A DNA stretch of 64,000 bases, from NCBI GenBank assembly GCA_964517135.1, contig CAZFBA010000015.1:27798-91797 (forward strand), written 5' to 3'. Each line of letters begins with the position of its first letter. Within the stretch, counting starts at the first letter, position 1. Below the pieces are notes generated by a model. The model did not search any database, had not been told where the DNA came from, and saw only the letters and a list, made by a program, of their open reading frames with translations. Positions 54,585 through 63,029 of this stretch are shown in pieces. The DNA is from CAZFBA01 sp964517135. Lineage in GTDB: Bacteria; Cyanobacteriota; Vampirovibrionia; JBFMGH01. The position numbers were made by a program, and so were the translations under genes.

Positions 54585-55508
54585 ATGCTTAATCAGCAAA
54601 TAGATGAATACCTTAAAAAACTAGAAGCTAATAACGACGATCTTGATACACACTATGCCCTTGCCATGCTGTATCTTGATAACAAATTTTATGATCTGGC
54701 ACTGGAAGAATTCAATCAGGTCATACGAATAGACCCTGACCACCTTGAAGCCTACAAGCATACCAGCCGTTTATATTATCTCAAAGGCGACTATGATATA
54801 TCCCTCGAAGAACTCAAAGAAGCCATCTACCTTGACCCGGGAGACACAAACCTTTACTGGTTTTTCAGCAATATTTACATTGAAAAACAGCTAACTTTCT
54901 TTGCCCTTGAAGCACTGATTAAAGATCTGGAAGTCAATTTCGATAAATCAAATGTACATCTTGTAATCGGCGAAACCTATTACGACAAAGGGCTTTATTC
55001 ACAGGCAATAACAGAATTTCAGGAAGGCCTGAGACTGGAACCTGCAAATTTTAACGGACACATCAGGCTGGGAACCATCTATCTGGTAGAAAAAAACTTT
55101 AAATATGCTATAGAAGAATTTGAAATCGCACTAAAACTAAACCCAGGAGAAATAACACTATATATTGTTATAGGCTACATTTTTTATATGCTAAACAGCT
55201 ATGATAATGCTATAGAAACACTTAAAAATGCTCTTAAATACAGCACCCACAGTAATTATGCAAAAATATGGATCGCTAACAGCTACTTTCAAATTAATAA
55301 TCACGATAAAGCAATCGAATACTATGAAAATGTGCTGGAAATACCCGTCAACAAGGCATTTATTTACGCTCGTATAGCTCAAATATACAACTTAAAGGGA
55401 GATAACGACAAAACATACAGGTATTTACAAAAAGCAACCGAAGAAGATAAAGAATTTCTGGATAAAAGCCGACTAAAAAAAATCTATAACATACTGGCAT
55501 CAACTTAA
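54585..55508 (+). CDS. TPR-repeat protein
   Basis: 307 aa composed almost entirely of tetratricopeptide repeats, about eight units of 34 residues, for example FYDLALEEFNQVIRIDPDHLEAY and YSQAITEFQEGLRLEPANFNGH. No signal peptide or membrane segment, so cytoplasmic. It is expressed with the preceding methyltransferase-like gene and may organise its complex. Function otherwise unknown. Confidence 0.88.
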   Translation: MLNQQIDEYLKKLEANNDDLDTHYALAMLYLDNKFYDLALEEFNQVIRIDPDHLEAYKHTSRLYYLKGDYDISLEELKEAIYLDPGDTNLYWFFSNIYIEKQLTFFALEALIKDLEVNFDKSNVHLVIGETYYDKGLYSQAITEFQEGLRLEPANFNGHIRLGTIYLVEKNFKYAIEEFEIALKLNPGEITLYIVIGYIFYMLNSYDNAIETLKNALKYSTHSNYAKIWIANSYFQINNHDKAIEYYENVLEIPVNKAFIYARIAQIYNLKGDNDKTYRYLQKATEEDKEFLDKSRLKKIYNILAST

Positions 55509-55666
55509 AAGCCGTTTTCACCATGTTAAACCACAAACTCAAGCTGAAAAACCCGGGCTATTCACAATCTGAAATCTTCCATTGCTTAGTTACCCTGATC
55601 CCGCTACACTTATAAGCACGCATTATGTTATTTTGCTTTAATTTTAGAGGTAAAAAATAAACTTTT

Positions 55667-57151
55667 ATGAATCTATTAGGTTTAAGCCCATCAGAATTAT
55701 TCTTTATTAGCGGTATCATTATAACAGCCGGTATATGGTTCTATTTTTTCAAGACCAGAAAAAGGCAAAGCCTGCTTTTAAGTCTAATTCTGCTTATGAT
55801 ATTCTTCTTAACCAGACTCGGATTAACTCTCACACCTGAAATATCACCTTCATTATATCTTTACCTTCATATAGGATCCCTGCTGATACTCGCTTTAGCC
55901 CTTTTAAGGCTGTTCCTTAAAGTATTCATAGAAGACTTCCTTGAACGCAGCCAGAACGTCTGTGTACCTAAAATACTACAGGATCTATTACAGCTTGGCG
56001 CATTTCTGGTAGTAGCTATAATTATATTAAAAGAATACTTCAAACTTGATACATCTATTCTGGTAACATCCAGCGTCATATCTATTGTCATCGGCCTAGC
56101 CCTGCAAGATACACTGGGTAATTTCTTTGCTGGACTGGCAATACAAATGCAACGACCCTTTGAAGAGGGTGACTGGGTATCTTTTAACAATAGAGTAGGC
56201 CAGATAAGGAGCATTGACTGGCGTGCTACACGTATCGAAACAGCCGATGCAGATTATTTAATCGTTCCTAATAGTGAAATTGCCAAGGCTTCTTTCATTA
56301 ACTACTCTGCACCAACTCGAAAACATCGTATTGTTATACCCATGGGGGTTAGTTATCAAGCCCCACCTAACTTTGTAAAACAGGTCATTATGGATATAAT
56401 AGAAAATGAACCACTGGTTTTAAAAAAACCAGAACCCACTATCATTCTGGTAAACTATAATGACTTTTCAATTGACTATGAAATACGTATCTATATCGAT
56501 AATTTCGATATGTATAAGCTTATTATCGATAGTATCTATACAAAAATATGGTACCAGTTTAAACGCTACGATATCTCTATACCATTCCCCATCCGTGACG
56601 TGTATTTACACGAAGTAAAACAAAAAGACCACAAAGAAATCGAAACTGAAGAAATTCAAGCAGCAATAAAACTGCTTAAAAACGTCGATTTCCTAAAACC
56701 TCTTTCTGAAAATGAACTTGAAACACTGGCTAAAGGAGCAAAAGTTTTATACTATACAACTGGTGAGCGCATTATAAAACAGGGTACTCCCGGAAATACC
56801 TTCTATATAGTTAGAAAAGGTGAAGTAAATATCGTAAAAAATGGAGAAACAATCAAAACTCTCAGCGCCACCAATTTCTTTGGTGAACTCTCTCTTCTAG
56901 TCGGCTCGGATAGAACCGCATCAGTTATTGCTCAAAACGACTGCCAGCTCATTAGTATTAGTGCCAATAATTTCAAAGAAATAATAATGAAAAATCCTAC
57001 CATAACTGAAGAAATAAGCACTATTATCACCAGCAGACAACTAGAGCTCGACGCAACTGAAAGAGATGCAGAAGAAGAACTCGTTGCTGTAGGAGGACAG
57101 GAAAAATCATTCAGATTCTTAAGAAAAATGAAAAAATTCTTTGGACTTTAA
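55667..57151 (+). CDS. MscS-type mechanosensitive channel with cyclic-nucleotide-binding domain
   Basis: 494 aa. Membrane helices lie at about residues 10-28, 36-54, 62-84, 105-125 and 130-165, the last containing the pore helix pattern VIGLALQDTLGNFFAGLAIQ. The MscS beta domain follows (FEEGDWVSFNNRVGQIRSIDWRAT, IVPNSEIAKA). A C-terminal cNMP-binding domain (about 345-465) has ERIIKQGTPGNTFYIVRKGEV and the phosphate-binding-like FGELSLLVGSDRTASV. Such fusions can gate conductance with cAMP or cGMP; which ligand binds here is not evident. Confidence 0.92.
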   Translation: MNLLGLSPSELFFISGIIITAGIWFYFFKTRKRQSLLLSLILLMIFFLTRLGLTLTPEISPSLYLYLHIGSLLILALALLRLFLKVFIEDFLERSQNVCVPKILQDLLQLGAFLVVAIIILKEYFKLDTSILVTSSVISIVIGLALQDTLGNFFAGLAIQMQRPFEEGDWVSFNNRVGQIRSIDWRATRIETADADYLIVPNSEIAKASFINYSAPTRKHRIVIPMGVSYQAPPNFVKQVIMDIIENEPLVLKKPEPTIILVNYNDFSIDYEIRIYIDNFDMYKLIIDSIYTKIWYQFKRYDISIPFPIRDVYLHEVKQKDHKEIETEEIQAAIKLLKNVDFLKPLSENELETLAKGAKVLYYTTGERIIKQGTPGNTFYIVRKGEVNIVKNGETIKTLSATNFFGELSLLVGSDRTASVIAQNDCQLISISANNFKEIIMKNPTITEEISTIITSRQLELDATERDAEEELVAVGGQEKSFRFLRKMKKFFGL

Positions 57152-57168
57152 AACCAGGAGATTAAAAT

Positions 57169-58008
57169 ATGAAAAAAACAAATACATATGTATTACTAGC
57201 GTCCATTGCTATATGCCTGATGTGCCTGATCAAACCTGATACCTTCGCACAAATAAACACTGCACGCATGGATTCTCTAAATATTGAGCTCAATAACGCA
57301 ACTTTTAAGAAATTTAACACCGGAAAACTCAGCATTAACCTGATCAATACCAACTTTATTACTGGTGAAATAAGCCGGCTAATCGTTACAGTCATAGATA
57401 TAAATACTAAAGATCTCTATTTGAACCGACTGGGATTCACACTAAATAATGTAAACTTCACCCCTGAAAGACTTATAAAAGATCAGGAACTAATACTCAA
57501 AAACCCGGTCAGAGCAAAAGCTTATATACAGATAACTGAAACCGGCATCAACCAGACTCTAAACCAGCCCAAAGTTCTGGAAAAACTCTCTAACGTCACC
57601 CGGACAAAAATTAAAAAACTTGGCATAGAACTCAGTGGAGGACTTATAAGCTTTCAAGAACCAGAAGCCAGAATACTCGAAAATAACCGCATAGAAATAG
57701 CTATGAAAGCAACCCTTTCAAACCTTGTCGGCTTCCCGGTAAAATACAGTGCCATACTTACTCTGGTTGATTCAAAACTCGCTCTGGTTAACCCCAGGCT
57801 CAATGCCTCTGGTGTTACCCTGCCAGGAGAAGTTACACAAATATTAAACAACAAACTCAGTGAGCTTTTAGATGTAGACAAAAGACTTAAAGACGATGCA
57901 CAGGTCAATATTACTGATGTTAAAGTTATTCCAGGCCAGTATGTTCTCATTAACGGCGACGCCATAATACATAAGCTTCGCTACAGCAAGAAAAACAGGG
58001 ACAAATAA
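57169..58008 (+). CDS. DUF2993 exported protein
   Basis: 279 aa with a signal peptide (residues 1-27). The body resembles DUF2993/LmeA proteins common in cyanobacteria and actinobacteria, which have a lipid-binding tubular fold: SLNIELNNATFKKFNTGKL, then VDKRLKDDAQVNITDVKVIPGQYVLINGDA near the C-terminus. AGGAG precedes the ATG. A copy of the dispersed palindrome lies inside codons 5-9. The next gene starts on the base after its stop. Confidence 0.8.
   Translation: MKKTNTYVLLASIAICLMCLIKPDTFAQINTARMDSLNIELNNATFKKFNTGKLSINLINTNFITGEISRLIVTVIDINTKDLYLNRLGFTLNNVNFTPERLIKDQELILKNPVRAKAYIQITETGINQTLNQPKVLEKLSNVTRTKIKKLGIELSGGLISFQEPEARILENNRIEIAMKATLSNLVGFPVKYSAILTLVDSKLALVNPRLNASGVTLPGEVTQILNNKLSELLDVDKRLKDDAQVNITDVKVIPGQYVLINGDAIIHKLRYSKKNRDK
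57181..57194. repeat. Dispersed palindrome AATACATATGTATT inside a signal-peptide coding region
   Basis: Exact copy that encodes part of the signal peptide (NTYVL). Coding use suggests the motif tolerates or is selected in genes. Confidence 0.75.
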
Positions 58009-58185
58009 ATGCTTATTGAAATAGCCGTAAAACTACTAGTTCCAGTTGTTCTCGGTTTTTTTCTCGGGCTCTATCTTGATAAACTGATATCAACAACTCC
58101 TCTTCTTGCAATCATTATGGCTTTTTTAGGAATGTTTGCCGGTTTTTACCTTGTTTACAGGCAATATAGCAAAATTAAACTTTAG
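58009..58185 (+). CDS. AtpZ/AtpI-like small membrane protein
   Basis: 58-aa ORF starting immediately after the previous stop. Two membrane helices (about residues 6-24 and 32-52) with the sequence VLGFFLGLYLDKL then FLGMFAGFYLVYRQY match the AtpZ/AtpI family, accessory proteins of F-type ATP synthase operons. No ATP synthase genes are in the window. Translational coupling to the DUF2993 gene is likely. Confidence 0.75.
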   Translation: MLIEIAVKLLVPVVLGFFLGLYLDKLISTTPLLAIIMAFLGMFAGFYLVYRQYSKIKL

Positions 58186-58203
58186 CCACATAAGAAAAAC
58201 TGG

Positions 58204-59241
58204 CTATAAACCAGCAGGAAGAGTAAAGAAAAACTTACTTCCCCGGCCAGACTCGCTTTTAGCCCATATCTTACCGTTATGAGCCTGAATTATTTGTTTT
58301 GAAAGATAAAGACCAAGACCTGTACCTGAAGATATATTCTCTGAAGTGCCCTGTGAAAAACGTTTAAATAGATTATTGATATCCTCTTCCGGTATGCCAC
58401 GCCCGTTATCCTCAACTTCTACAAGTATTTCAGTTTGTTTCAGTGATAATTTAACATTTATTGCTCCCTTTTCTTCAGTATATTCAATAGCATTGCCAAT
58501 AAGATTAGTTAATACACGCCATATTTCCCTTCTATCAGCTTTTACAAGTGGTATTACCTCGGGCAGATTTGCCTTCAACATAATATTTTTTGTTTCTGCA
58601 AGGGCTGAAAGCTCAAATACACAGTCTTCAATAAGACAGACAATATCAAAGTTCTCCAGGCTCAGAACTTTAGCCCCTGCTTCATAGCGATAAACCTCCA
58701 GCAGGTTTTTAACCATGGCAAGTAACTCTCTATTACTCACCAGCATAGCCTGCAATACTTCTGTTTGTTTATCATTTAAAGTCCCAAAAGAACCTGCCGT
58801 AAGAAGCTCAAGAGTTCTTAACTCTGCAAGCAAAGGCGTTCTAAGATCATGTGTAAGTGTAGCAATAAAATCTTCTCTGATTCTCTGTGTTTCATACTGA
58901 TCAGTGATATCCATGACCATCACCAGAAGAGTGTCATCAGGATTATTTTTTGCCTGAAAACGATACTGTCTTTTATGACCAGAAATTGTACTCCACTGAA
59001 TATTTGATACCTCAAGGTTTGAAGCATCAGAAAGTCTCAATGCCGGACAGTTATTGCAGGGCAACTCTCTTGCAAAAAGGGCATTATAACACTTATGTGT
59101 TGGTTTGCTAATCTCTATCCCACCAAACCACTGCTCTATTTCAGTATTCACCCAGAGCAAGTTCATATCGCTATCTATCAGATATATACCTGTACCCAGG
59201 TTTGCCAGTATTTCAGAAGGATTATATTCTCTCATTTTCAT
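58204..59241 (-). CDS. PAS sensor histidine kinase in the fliS-fliT operon
   Basis: About 345 aa, cytoplasmic. A PAS domain (about 10-110, with LPCNNCPALR cysteines that could bind a cofactor or metal) precedes HisKA with the phosphoacceptor His near residue 131 in TLTHDLRTPLLAE, and the ATPase domain has NLIGNAIEYTEEKG and VEDNGRGIPEEDI. It lies 21 bp after fliT on the same strand, so the sigma-28 promoter of fliS probably transcribes it. PAS kinases of this kind control flagellar genes in several lineages (FlrB/FleS type), but no cognate regulator is here. Confidence 0.9.
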   Translation of the reverse strand: MKMREYNPSEILANLGTGIYLIDSDMNLLWVNTEIEQWFGGIEISKPTHKCYNALFARELPCNNCPALRLSDASNLEVSNIQWSTISGHKRQYRFQAKNNPDDTLLVMVMDITDQYETQRIREDFIATLTHDLRTPLLAELRTLELLTAGSFGTLNDKQTEVLQAMLVSNRELLAMVKNLLEVYRYEAGAKVLSLENFDIVCLIEDCVFELSALAETKNIMLKANLPEVIPLVKADRREIWRVLTNLIGNAIEYTEEKGAINVKLSLKQTEILVEVEDNGRGIPEEDINNLFKRFSQGTSENISSGTGLGLYLSKQIIQAHNGKIWAKSESGRGSKFFFTLPAGL

Positions 59242-59262
59242 CACACTTATCGCCAGTTAAGT

Positions 59263-59625
59263 TTATAAAGACTGATCTAAATAACCCGGAGAATTATCTT
59301 TAACTGCCTGGTAAGCATTTAAAGCCTTTTGACCTCTGGCAAGTTCTGATTTCAACCTCTTTAACTCTATTTTATCTTCCTTAATTTGTTTAAAATTGGC
59401 ATCATCAATTATGTTAATCTCTTTTATTAGCTCTATAATAGATTTTTTCAGAGTTTGATCCATATCTTTATTTTTATTTACAAAGGCATTAGTTTCTTGA
59501 ATAAGATCCTCTCGTTTTGATGCCAGCAGATTAACCTGCTCCCACTGTTTATTTTCAATGGCAGCTTTAATCTTATGACTATATTCAAGGATCATTTTAT
59601 ATGTATCAAGAATATTTTCTGACAT
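59263..59625 (-). CDS. fliT: FliT-like flagellar chaperone
   Basis: 120 aa, all-helical and charged (YKMILEYSHKIKAAIENKQWEQV near the start). Position and size immediately after fliS fit FliT, chaperone for FliD, but sequence identity across this family is low, so the label leans on context. The start codon overlaps the fliS stop. Confidence 0.7.
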   Translation of the reverse strand: MSENILDTYKMILEYSHKIKAAIENKQWEQVNLLASKREDLIQETNAFVNKNKDMDQTLKKSIIELIKEINIIDDANFKQIKEDKIELKRLKSELARGQKALNAYQAVKDNSPGYLDQSL

Positions 59626-60059
59626 TAAGCAGATACTGAAACTGACTCACCATCCGGATAATCTTCATCCATCGAAGCGTCTTGCTCTCTAGCAGCTATT
59701 TTTATAGCTTCTTCCCAGGTACCTTTAAGACTTCTCAGGTGTTCCAGCACTTCATCGATGGCTTCAAGATCCTTTTTAATATTAGCCTGAACCAGTCTGT
59801 AATGTAAATATTCATAGAGATTAAATAAATTCTTGGCCATATCGCCGCCAAGATCCATATCAAGACTGGACATAAATTCTGTCAGAATGCGCTGTGCCTT
59901 AACGATATTGACGTGAGACTGCTCAATGTTCTTATTCTGGATATGTACTTTGGCCTGGTTCAGAAACCTGATAGCTCCATCATAAAGCATTATAAGGATC
60001 TGCTCGGGGCTAGCAGTTTGAACCTGGGCTTTTTTATACTGATTCAGATAAGGATTCAT
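59625..60059 (-). CDS. fliS: Flagellar export chaperone FliS
   Basis: 144 aa. FliS family pattern: NPYLNQYKKAQVQTASPEQIL, ILMLYDGAIRFLNQA and NIVKAQRILTEFMSSLD. It holds flagellin in the cytoplasm before export. A near-consensus sigma-28 promoter lies 76-102 bp upstream. The C-terminal 20 residues are acidic. Confidence 0.93.
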   Translation of the reverse strand: MNPYLNQYKKAQVQTASPEQILIMLYDGAIRFLNQAKVHIQNKNIEQSHVNIVKAQRILTEFMSSLDMDLGGDMAKNLFNLYEYLHYRLVQANIKKDLEAIDEVLEHLRSLKGTWEEAIKIAAREQDASMDEDYPDGESVSVSA

Positions 60060-60134
60060 AAAATTCTTTTTACCCCACGGTGATTGTTATTCCTTACACT
60101 CTGGATGTGTAAAGAAATATTAACTTCTCTTACT

Positions 60135-60161
60135 TTATCGTCATCTCGCAAATAAACTTTA
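60135..60161 (-). promoter_or_regulatory. Sigma-28 promoter of fliS-fliT
   Basis: On the minus strand: TAAAGTTT (60161-60154), exactly 11 bp, then GACGATAA (60142-60135). This differs from the sigma-28 consensus TAAAGTTT-N11-GCCGATAA at one position and is in the right orientation, 76 bp from the fliS start codon. Confidence 0.85.
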
Positions 60162-60212
60162 GCAATAAATCGAATATTTGATCAAATATCATCCATTTAG
60201 ATGAGATTCTGG

Positions 60213-60629
60213 TTAAATTTCACTATCGAAGAATAATCCAGAAGTATATTTCAGTTCTGTTATAAGTTCTATAAGGTCCTGCGGAGGTATAGTCTGTATA
60301 ATTCTGCCTGTATCAATGTCTACCAGTTCTACCAGCTCGGTATATTTATTAAATCTAATCGTATAGCTAATAGATTTATCTATTTTTTCTGGCAGCACTG
60401 CAGGAGAATGAGATTGTGTTTTTTCTTGCAGCTCTTCACTAAGCTCATATTCAGGATATTCCTGCTCTTCACGTTCTTGCTGATCTTTTTTTTCTTTGTC
60501 TTCATCTTTGAGGGGCTTAATACGTTCGTTTTCTTCCACACGTGAATCAAAAGCCCCCAGCTTAGCGGCTTCTGTCTTCTGGGTTTCAGGTATCAATCTA
60601 CCTGCAGGGTTAACACCTTCTAATGGCAT
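60213..60629 (-). CDS. flaG: FlaG-domain protein
   Basis: 138 aa. The C-terminal half is a FlaG domain: ISYTIRFNKYTELVELVDIDT then GRIIQTIPPQDLIELI. The N-terminal half is polar, with an acidic Lys/Glu repeat. FlaG affects filament length in several bacteria. It lies between flagellin and fliS, but fliD, which normally sits here, is absent from this 0.15-kb gap. Confidence 0.85.
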   Translation of the reverse strand: MPLEGVNPAGRLIPETQKTEAAKLGAFDSRVEENERIKPLKDEDKEKKDQQEREEQEYPEYELSEELQEKTQSHSPAVLPEKIDKSISYTIRFNKYTELVELVDIDTGRIIQTIPPQDLIELITELKYTSGLFFDSEI

Positions 60630-60763
60630 ACGTTACTCATCTTTAGGGTTACTATACTTATTATAAATGTCATTATCAGAAAATAACAGGGTAAAAAGGG
60701 CACTCAGTAGAATTTTTACATTAGAGAAAAGGATGTGAAAATCAATAATAAAACTATTTTGAG

Positions 60764-60790
60764 AAAAAAAAACCGGTATTAAAACCGGCT
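60764..60790 (-). terminator. Terminator of the flagellin gene
   Basis: Minus strand: AGCCGGT, 6-nt loop, ACCGGTT, then a run of T residues. About 40 bp after the flagellin stop. Confidence 0.8.
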
Positions 60791-60830
60791 ATACAACCAC
60801 CATCATTTCAAATCTATGGATTAACATTTT

Positions 60831-61679
60831 TCATCGTTGCAGAGAGCCAATCAGGCTCAGTGTCATGTTTGCCTGCATTGAATTGACCTGTGCCAGCAGC
60901 TGAATATCAAACTGCTGTATCATCTGATACCGCACAAGTCGAGACGTTTCTGCCGCTATATCTGTATCACGTATACGTGAGTTTGCCGCAGATACGTTCA
61001 TAGAACTTACACTGAGATTACTGATAACGCTATCCAGCCTGTTTTGATAAGCCCCTATGCTGGATCTTCTCGTGTTCAAGGTTTCAATGGCACTGTCAAC
61101 GGTATCAATAAAAGCTCTGGCTGCTGTACCGGTTGATAGATCTACCGTACCAGCAGAAGGAAGCCCCAGTGCTGTAGCAGCAGCATCTCCCAGGGCATCT
61201 GAAATATCAATAACATCGCTAGAACCTGGCCCTACCTGTAAGTTCAATTGAGCCGGTACATTTTCATTTAACAGATCAATATTGTTAAATTTAGTTGTGT
61301 CAGATATCCTATCGATATCTTCAAGGCGTTGATTAATCTCTGCGCTTATAGCGCCTCTCTCTGCTGTTGATAAAGTATCATTTGCAGCCTGTACTGACAA
61401 TTCTCTTATCCTCTGGAGGTTTTCGTTAATAGTTGACGTAGCACCTTCTGCTACTGATAGCATACTATAACCATCCTGAGCATTACGAATACTCTGTTCA
61501 TATCCTCTAATTTGAGATATAAGCTGCTCTGAAATACTTAAGCCTGCGGCATCATCGGCTGCTCTGTTAATTCTATAACCTGTAGATAACTTTTCAAGAG
61601 ATGAGCCTACCAGCCTTGAAGTGCTGGATAAGGTTCTTTGCAGGAAGAGAGACTGTACGCTCCCAAAACTCAAGCTCAT
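60831..61679 (-). CDS. fliC: Flagellin
   Basis: 282 aa, a short flagellin lacking most of the variable outer domain. N-terminal LSTGYRINRAADDAAGLSIS and the C-terminal ASRLVRYQMIQQFDIQLLAQ-type helix (ETSRLVRYQM) are typical D0/D1 regions. GGAGG lies 7 nt before the ATG. No good sigma-28 promoter is visible in the 170 bp upstream, where a copy of the dispersed palindrome lies 80 bp before the start. Confidence 0.95.
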   Translation of the reverse strand: MSLSFGSVQSLFLQRTLSSTSRLVGSSLEKLSTGYRINRAADDAAGLSISEQLISQIRGYEQSIRNAQDGYSMLSVAEGATSTINENLQRIRELSVQAANDTLSTAERGAISAEINQRLEDIDRISDTTKFNNIDLLNENVPAQLNLQVGPGSSDVIDISDALGDAAATALGLPSAGTVDLSTGTAARAFIDTVDSAIETLNTRRSSIGAYQNRLDSVISNLSVSSMNVSAANSRIRDTDIAAETSRLVRYQMIQQFDIQLLAQVNSMQANMTLSLIGSLQR

Positions 61680-62219
61680 TAAATGTCCTCCAGTATAACT
61701 TGATAAATGATGGCTTAGGTAAAGGCTAATCCAGTTTCATCTATTCAGCATATAGAAAAATACATATGTATTTGAAACAAAGGGGTTGTACTGTATAAAT
61801 ACCTTACAATAGCCTAACTACACACTGAGGTATGTAATAAGTAATATCGTCAAAAAGGAAGTAATTATTAGAGAGTAGGAAATATTTTGTATCAAAACTT
61901 AACATCATTTTTTATCGACAAACAGATAGAAACCCACTGGTGTCTGGTAAAAGATTGTATTTAGATGTATAAGACCTGTAATAATCTCTGTTCTGGATTA
62001 GAAAATTTTAAATTAAAGAAACCAGTTTTCAGGCATTTGAAACACATTTAGAAAAATCAAGCTCTTATTTATAAAAGACTTAACTTAAGAGGCTAATCTT
62101 CACCAAAACACTTACAAATAAATACATGCTGGGGCTCTGAATAACTTAAAAATTCTCAGATTCCAGAAATTTGTATCGGTGGTTAAAAAGATTCTTAGCT
62201 GATTAAATGCAAACTGATA
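61680..62219. other. AT-rich non-coding region upstream of flagellin
   Basis: About 540 bp with no supported gene. It contains the dispersed palindrome at 61759-61772 and must hold the flagellin promoter. A GTCGATAA on the minus strand (61915-61922) resembles a sigma-28 -10 but has no -35 partner. Confidence 0.5.
61759..61772. repeat. Dispersed palindrome AATACATATGTATT upstream of flagellin
   Basis: Exact copy, extended to 16 bp by flanking A/T, 80 bp upstream of the flagellin start codon. Confidence 0.75.
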
Positions 62220-62399
62220 TTAATCTGAAAACAAGTTTTTTCTCTGAAGGGGCTTTCTAGGTTGTTTTTTTATTTTCAGCAGTTCTTCAGAACGCTGAGT
62301 CCACTTTGACTGTTGTTGAACTTCCATATGGCGACAAACAATACCTGATAGCATAAGAATTAAAATAACAACCAAGCCTATTAGCCACTTTTTAGCCAT
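62220..62399 (-). CDS. Small single-pass membrane protein, 59 aa
   Basis: ORF from ATG at 62399 to a TAA at 62220. A basic start (MAKKW) is followed by a hydrophobic helix (residues 6-21) and a polar, basic tail (QSKWTQRSEELL, then KKQPRKPLQRK). The upstream ribosome binding site is weak. It follows the 62493 gene on the same strand at 93 bp. Called on coding character alone, so confidence is moderate. Confidence 0.45.
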   Translation of the reverse strand: MAKKWLIGLVVILILMLSGIVCRHMEVQQQSKWTQRSEELLKIKKQPRKPLQRKNLFSD

Positions 62400-62492
62400 A
62401 AAAAAACTTCAAACATCCTTTATTATTGTTAATAATCAAATTATAGCCCATCTAAAAAGGTAATTTAATCGCACTTTTGTATGATATTTGGC

Positions 62493-63029
62493 TTAATCAG
62501 TTACCATAAAATATAACAAATTTGATTCTATATTAATCTCTGGGAGTTCAGGGTCAAACTTGTTGCATCCCTCATAAACTGCTTTAATACTGTAGTTTCC
62601 GGGCTCAAGCCGCTGGGCAGTGGCTTCTACAACTCTTCTTGTCAGGCTAAAGGTTCTTTTATATACTCTTTTAGGAGGTATTTCAAACCAATCATCATCT
62701 GTTAATTTTCTAGCTTGAACCAATTTTGGGTCAAACTCTATCTTTTTACCCTCTGCATTATAAAGATTTAGCTTTACGAGAGCATCATAAAATTTATAGA
62801 TACAGAGTTTATGTGGTTTTGAAGTAATATTTTTAAAAAGCAAATCTACCATTACAGGGCTAGTATTTCTACTTATACCTTCTCTCATGTATATTTCAAG
62901 CTCAATACCAGGACATACAGGCTTAGCATCAGTATTTTTCTCAGCTTCTTCTTCCTGCCCCATAACATATAAGGGCAATAAAAAGAAAATTAAACTTAAA
63001 ACAACTAACTTTTTAAGTAGATATTGCAT
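62493..63029 (-). CDS. Secreted beta-sandwich-like protein of unknown function
   Basis: About 178 aa from the ATG at 63029 (an upstream in-frame start at 63047 is possible). A signal peptide (hydrophobic residues 5-22, ending MGQ) precedes an Ig-like beta-rich domain with repeated patterns PVMVDLLFKNITSKPHKL and LEPGNYSIKAVYEGC. No family is recognised beyond the fold suggestion. It overlaps the DUF89 gene by 17 bp and is probably co-transcribed with it. Confidence 0.7.
   Translation of the reverse strand: MQYLLKKLVVLSLIFFLLPLYVMGQEEEAEKNTDAKPVCPGIELEIYMREGISRNTSPVMVDLLFKNITSKPHKLCIYKFYDALVKLNLYNAEGKKIEFDPKLVQARKLTDDDWFEIPPKRVYKRTFSLTRRVVEATAQRLEPGNYSIKAVYEGCNKFDPELPEINIESNLLYFMVTD

Noticed and set aside
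61915..61922. GTCGATAA on the minus strand as a sigma-28 -10 for flagellin
   Set aside because: No TAAA at 15 bp upstream, and it is about 230 bp from the start codon.
61964..62050. 28-codon ORF in the flagellin upstream region
   Set aside because: No ribosome binding site and no feature beyond chance.
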